The notes below the pieces were generated by a model. That model was not told the origin of the DNA. It saw only the letters and a program-made list of their open reading frames with translations, and did not search any database. Below, one piece after another: positions 5,887 through 9,003 of a DNA stretch of 9,003 nt. Position 1 is the stretch's first letter. Every line of letters begins with the position of its first letter. The DNA comes from Thermomicrobiaceae bacterium (GTDB taxonomy: Bacteria; Chloroflexota; Chloroflexia; Thermomicrobiales; Thermomicrobiaceae): the NCBI GenBank assembly GCA_007123655.1, contig SKKR01000031.1, forward strand, positions 1 to 9,003. The letters are read 5' to 3'. The translations under genes were made by a program, and so were the position numbers.

Positions 5887-6765
5887 TCAATCGCCGGTGA
5901 TTAGCGATATCGGGCTCTTACCAATTGCCACGCGCACGTCGTTGATCTGTGCGAGATGTTCGAGGGTATGCGTCGCCAGCATGTGCAGGTTGTTCTCCAC
6001 TGTCGTTTCGGTGCCCGTTGAGGAGCGAATCGAGCGTTCCCAGGCGTCTGGAACCAGCTCGACGAGTTCCATCAATTGGTCGCGAATTACGTCGACTTGC
6101 CGGAGTGACGTTTCGATGTTCCGCTCTTGATAACGCAGTTCCCGGGCATAGTGGTTCAAATCCGGCGGATTGCTTCGGTATTCGATGCCGGAATTGGCCA
6201 GTGCTACTCGCACGATGTGCTGAACGGTGATCTCAATGTCGGCCACGTGATGGATTACCTCTCGAACTGACCAGGAGGAATCGTCGGGCCGCAAACTCAG
6301 TTCGGCGTCGCTCAGCCCTTCACTCAGCCGGCGAAGATCGCGCTGTCCCCAGCGAAGAAGCTCGACAATCTCAGCGCGCGATCGTTCACGAATGGACGAG
6401 AGCACCAGAATGTAACCGTCCGGATCAGGGATCTCCAGCATGCGATCTCCCCATTCGCGCTCGATGAGCTCGTACCGCGAGCGGTCGATCCCGGACAGAC
6501 GTTCCAGACGCTCGTCGAACTCTGGATCGCTGATGAAGATCTTGTCGTTCTGAGGATGAACTGTGTACGGGTCGTCGAGAATGTCATCCCAGGGTGGTGC
6601 GTCGGGCCCGGCCACCAGAATCTGATTGCCTCGTGGTGTCGTTAGCAGAGCAGTTCCGGGAGACGTTGTGTCGTTATCGATCTCCAACCCGACCTGGTCG
6701 CGGTAGAAACGAATGCTGCGTTGCAGATTGGCGACAGGCAATCCGAACGCTGGCCTTGATTGCAA
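5887..6765 (-). CDS. VOC (glyoxalase-like) and DinB two-domain fusion protein
   Basis: 292 aa from TTG 6765. Residues about 6-124 are a VOC domain: a first strand, LQRSIRFYRDQVGLEI (about 14-29), and the closing MLEIPDPDGYILVLSS (about 109-124), where Glu111 sits at the usual last metal ligand. The first-strand ligand position has no His, so the metal site may be incomplete. Residues about 125-288 are a DinB domain: SWSVREVIHHVADIE (165-178) with His172/173, and THTLEHLAQIN (about 265-275) with His266/270, matching the family His set. Both folds are known among thiol-dependent detoxification enzymes; the substrate is unknown. The frame extends to an ATG at 6879 that overlaps the toxin gene, but GGGAG lies 6 nt before TTG 6765 and homology begins there. 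The same-strand toxin gene ends 67 nt upstream; co-transcription is possible. Confidence 0.85.
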   Translation of the reverse strand: MQSRPAFGLPVANLQRSIRFYRDQVGLEIDNDTTSPGTALLTTPRGNQILVAGPDAPPWDDILDDPYTVHPQNDKIFISDPEFDERLERLSGIDRSRYELIEREWGDRMLEIPDPDGYILVLSSIRERSRAEIVELLRWGQRDLRRLSEGLSDAELSLRPDDSSWSVREVIHHVADIEITVQHIVRVALANSGIEYRSNPPDLNHYARELRYQERNIETSLRQVDVIRDQLMELVELVPDAWERSIRSSTGTETTVENNLHMLATHTLEHLAQINDVRVAIGKSPISLITGD

Positions 6766-6832
6766 AGTGTGCTCCCGATTAGCGTAGAAACGGGCCGGGC
6801 GAACTACGACTTGGCAAGTCAGATACGGGCGG

Positions 6833-7099
6833 TCAGTCCCGATATGCGTCCGGTCGACGTCGAACCGAGTGAACGACAACGGTTTTCGAGTCAGGGATCA
6901 TCTCAAAGCGAACTCGCCACGCTCCAACCCGCAGCCGCCACTCGTTCCGGGACCCGGCGAGCTTTCGAACATCACCGGAAAAAGGATCATCGACCATCCT
7001 GCGAACAGCTTCGACAACTCGACGCTGATCTACTTCGGCGAGCCTGCGCAGTTCCCGGTTCGCGCTCGTCGTGAACTCGTACGTCCATCCAGACGTCAA
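6833..7099 (-). CDS. RelE/ParE-family toxin (putative mRNA interferase)
   Basis: 88 aa, standard size. Seen: an N-terminal strand (YEFTTSANRELRRL, 7-20), a helix to about 37, then DDPFSGDVRKLAGSRNEWRLRVGAWRVRF. The last part is the basic central sheet (W54, R55, R57, R62, R64), and VVVHSVRRRPDAYRD (74-88) is the basic C-terminal strand with Arg80-82 and Tyr86. RelE toxins cut mRNA in the ribosomal A site using Arg and Tyr residues in this region; ParE relatives poison gyrase instead, and sequence alone does not separate the two with certainty. The start is TTG 7099, overlapping the antitoxin stop by 4 nt (TTGA), so translation is probably coupled to the antitoxin; no own ribosome site is visible. 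Antitoxin-first order is the common arrangement. Confidence 0.85.
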   Translation of the reverse strand: MTSGWTYEFTTSANRELRRLAEVDQRRVVEAVRRMVDDPFSGDVRKLAGSRNEWRLRVGAWRVRFEMIPDSKTVVVHSVRRRPDAYRD

Positions 7100-7317
7100 G
7101 GCTTCAGGAACCGTTCGATTTCCTCCGCTGAAACGATCTCGCCCCTGCGATAGGCAGCCTTTGACTCTTCAACTGCCCGTCGCTCTTCCTCGGTCTCGGG
7201 CTCGTCATCTTCCGGAATCAGCGCCAGCTTCACCATGAGTTCGAGTTCTTCGGCCTGTTCCTCGGTGACTTCGTCAACCAGCTTGTGCAACCGTTCCTTT
7301 GCGGTCTTCGCGGACAT
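7096..7317 (-). CDS. Antitoxin partner of the RelE/ParE toxin
   Basis: 73 aa, very acidic and Glu-rich. Seen: an N-terminal helix (AKERLHKLVDEV), an acidic middle (EDDEPETEEERRAVEE) and a C-terminal AYRRGEIVSAEEIERFL (about 55-71), a tail I recognise from short antitoxins paired with RelE-type toxins. It should wrap the toxin and repress its own operon. There is no obvious N-terminal ribbon-helix-helix or Phd fold, so a DNA-binding role is uncertain. The ATG at 7317 follows GAGGTG by 4 nt. The gene lies upstream of and overlaps the toxin, and a dyad at 7376-7392 may be the operator. Confidence 0.8.
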   Translation of the reverse strand: MSAKTAKERLHKLVDEVTEEQAEELELMVKLALIPEDDEPETEEERRAVEESKAAYRRGEIVSAEEIERFLKP

Positions 7318-7375
7318 TCGTCACCTCGTTCTCTACGACGCTCGGATTTCCCGGAATCTTGCCACCGGGTACCAG

Positions 7376-7392
7376 CGTCGACAAGATCGACG
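7376..7392. promoter_or_regulatory. Inverted repeat, possible toxin-antitoxin operator
   Basis: Perfect arms CGTCGA/TCGACG around a 5-nt centre, 58 nt upstream of the antitoxin ATG. On the minus strand it overlaps TTGTCG (7384 to 7379), a possible -35 with a weak CAAGAT -10 at 17 nt spacing. It lies in the divergent region shared with the exporter gene, so it could serve either direction. Confidence 0.4.
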
Positions 7393-7526
7393 TTCTGCTA
7401 TTCTAAGCTGGTTGCGCGTGCAACGACTTCGCCACGAAGGGAACGAGAACCATAACAAGTCCATCAGCTCCCGATCACCCGGAACGCGCTGCCGAGCAGG
7501 CCGTCGTCCGGGCCGGCTGGCGCCAG

Positions 7527-8720
7527 ATGTTCAGCGCGCTCGGCAATCCTGAGTTCCGGATCCTCTGGTTCGGGATGCTCCCCAGTATGTTCGCCCTGCA
7601 GATGGGCACGGTCACGATCGGTTTCGTCGCCTATGACCTGACCGGCATCGCCGCGGTGCTCGGCATCATCGCGGCCGGGATGGGAATCCCGATGTTCTCG
7701 CTCTCGCTGATCGGCGGGGTCGTCGCGGACCGGGTCCGAAAGCGGAACATCATTTTCGCCAGTCAGATGGCTGTCGGGATCGCGGTGACGGCGGTCGGTG
7801 TTCTGATCCTGACTGACCGGATCGAGATCTGGCATCTCTTCATCATGGCGCTGGTCCAGGGAACATCCTTTGCCTTCAACATGCCCGCTCGGCAGGCGTA
7901 CATCGCGGAAGTCGTCCCGCGGGACCATCTGATGAACGCCGTCGCGCTCAACAACGCCGGGATGAGTATGTCCCGCATTGCCGGCCCGGCCGCCGCGGGG
8001 CTGCTGATCTCGATCCCGTTCATCGGCTCCGGCGGAGTTTTTCTGTTCATGGGCGCGATGTACGCCATCGCGGTCACGGCCCTGCTCTGGGTGCCGCCGG
8101 GATCGGCCCACCCGTCCACACGTTCCGGGCTGCAGCAGCTTCGCGATGGCCTGGGTTACGTCAAGCAACACCCCGTGCTTCGCATTCTCATCGGCCTGGC
8201 GCTGGCGCCGATCATTTTGGGCATGCCGTATGTCCAGATCATGCCGGTTTTTGCCGAAGACGTCTTCGACGTCGGAGCCTCCGGCCTGGGGACGCTTATG
8301 GCGGTGAACGGCGTCGGAGCGCTTGTCGGATCGCTGATGATCGCGTCCGCCGGCAACATCAGGCGTCGCGGTATCCTTCAACTCGCGCTGGGTATCTCGT
8401 TCGGCGTCAGTTTGATGATCTTTGCGTTTAGTCCGTCCTACGTGCTGGCGTTGATCGCGATACTTGTCGTCGGCGGAGCCGGCTCGGGCTATATGACGTT
8501 GAACAACACGCTGCTCATCATGAACGCGGATCAGGAGTACCACGGGCGGGTCATGAGCCTCGGCATGATGTCATTCTCGATGATGCCGCTGGGCAGTGTG
8601 CCGGTCTCATGGATCGTCGACCAGGTCGGTGCCCCGCTTACGATCGGGTTTGCCGGTCTCGGCCTGGTTCTTGTGGTGAGCAGTGTCGCCGTGTTGAGCC
8701 CGAACTACCGGAGAATCTAG
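7527..8720 (+). CDS. MFS exporter of the EntS/MFS_3 type
   Basis: 397 aa, about 12 hydrophobic segments, inner membrane. Seen: MFSALGNPEFRILWFG (1-16), the classic cytosolic lead into helix 1; loop 2-3 motif GGVVADRVRKR (63-73), an MFS motif A variant with Asp68-Arg69; FNMPARQAYIAEVVPRDHLMNAVALNN (117-143, first and last parts), a signature of the EntS/MFS_3 group. A GxLxAVNGxGAxxGS-like stretch (about 255-269) is the second-half equivalent, and GRVMSL is at 340-345. It is probably a proton-driven efflux pump; relatives export siderophores or drugs, and the substrate is not readable here. The ATG at 7527 has no Shine-Dalgarno. The frame is open and coding-like back to an ATA at 7452 with GGGAACGAG just upstream, so the true start may be 25 codons earlier. 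The next gene follows after 20 nt. Confidence 0.93.
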   Translation: MFSALGNPEFRILWFGMLPSMFALQMGTVTIGFVAYDLTGIAAVLGIIAAGMGIPMFSLSLIGGVVADRVRKRNIIFASQMAVGIAVTAVGVLILTDRIEIWHLFIMALVQGTSFAFNMPARQAYIAEVVPRDHLMNAVALNNAGMSMSRIAGPAAAGLLISIPFIGSGGVFLFMGAMYAIAVTALLWVPPGSAHPSTRSGLQQLRDGLGYVKQHPVLRILIGLALAPIILGMPYVQIMPVFAEDVFDVGASGLGTLMAVNGVGALVGSLMIASAGNIRRRGILQLALGISFGVSLMIFAFSPSYVLALIAILVVGGAGSGYMTLNNTLLIMNADQEYHGRVMSLGMMSFSMMPLGSVPVSWIVDQVGAPLTIGFAGLGLVLVVSSVAVLSPNYRRI

Positions 8721-8740
8721 TTAGTAAGGTAAGCCTGCGT

Positions 8741-9003
8741 ATGGGTCGACTACTTGACATCGTCACGCGAACCCTGCGAAATCGGGACCGGCACCCGGAC
8801 CTGGTGCTCGGGATCCCACTGCAATCAGGCGATTGCACGATCTATCCGGTGCTGCTGGATCCGGATCGGACGGACGGCGACGCTGAACGAATGCGTCGCC
8901 TTGGCTATCTCGAGGTCTCCAGCCAGGGGAGCACGTTCACGCCCCTGGAATCGGAGTACCGGGCCGGAACGTTGGTCGGTATAGTGGCGTTTGTAATTGT
9001 CGC
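8741..9003 (+). CDS. 5' part of an unidentified protein, cut by the window end
   Basis: The frame is open from ATG 8741 to the last base (87 codons plus 2 nt) with no stop. It begins MGRLLDIVTRTLRNR and continues through a charged stretch (LLDPDRTDGDAERMRRLGY) to AGTLVGIVAFVIV, which could be the start of a membrane segment or a buried strand. I do not recognise the family. It starts 20 nt after the exporter stop on the same strand, so the two are probably co-transcribed. The ribosome site is weak: AAGG lies about 11 nt upstream. Confidence 0.6.
   Translation, partial: MGRLLDIVTRTLRNRDRHPDLVLGIPLQSGDCTIYPVLLDPDRTDGDAERMRRLGYLEVSSQGSTFTPLESEYRAGTLVGIVAFVIV

Noticed and set aside
7464..8543. 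359-codon open frame on the minus strand, rich in Asp, Arg, His and Gln
   Set aside because: It is antisense to the clear MFS exporter, has a composition typical of a reverse-strand shadow in GC-rich DNA, and shows no domain or membrane pattern.
1..9003. CRISPR array, insertion sequence or prophage
   Set aside because: I saw no regularly spaced direct repeats, transposase, integrase or phage structural gene; the single excisionase-like HTH protein is not enough.

Overview
The window reads as a GC-rich (roughly 60%) bacterial chromosome segment with short intergenic gaps and several non-ATG (GTG, TTG) starts. The best taxonomic clue is the C-terminal half of the secreted D-Ala-D-Ala carboxypeptidase at 1077-2780. 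It carries WxWG, QYFDKxRMEI, WYxTxGxLxxELITGR and FERRxLTYTPxNPxxWxVExGNxGQHY motifs, which I associate with secreted proteins of Chloroflexota, class Thermomicrobia. That placement is recall, not a search result.

Layout. At 76-243 (minus) there is a compact transcription unit: a near-consensus promoter (TTGACA, 17 nt, TAATAT), about 135 nt that fold into a closed multi-helix RNA, and an intrinsic-type terminator; no protein explains it. Next come a DinB-family protein (385-933, minus) and, divergently, the carboxypeptidase (1077-2780, plus). A hydroxymethylglutaryl-CoA lyase (2911-3810, plus) and a GNAT acetyltransferase (3910-4614, plus) follow. Convergent to these is a small muconolactone-isomerase/YciI-like protein (4668-4976, minus). 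It has an excellent promoter at 5026-5054, overlaid by two separate inverted repeats that look like operators.

The stretch 5055-5310 has no convincing gene but many hairpins. It borders a small excisionase/MerR-type HTH protein (5359-5607, minus). That gene has a strong hairpin 6 nt after its stop codon and a roughly 120-nt structured leader (5632-5753) with two mutually exclusive pairings. Upstream on the same strand lie a VOC-DinB fusion protein (5887-6765) and a RelE/ParE-type toxin-antitoxin pair (6833-7317) with a 4-nt gene overlap and a dyad upstream. Divergent from the pair are an EntS/MFS_3-type exporter (7527-8720, plus) and the start of an unidentified gene running off the window (8741-9003, plus).

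The genes do not form one pathway. They are mostly single-gene or two-gene units: cell wall remodelling, leucine/HMG-CoA catabolism, acetylation, efflux, DinB/VOC enzymes and a toxin-antitoxin module. The most novel material is non-coding: the promoter-terminator RNA at 76-243, the doubly dyadic promoter at 5004-5054 and the structured leader at 5632-5753.
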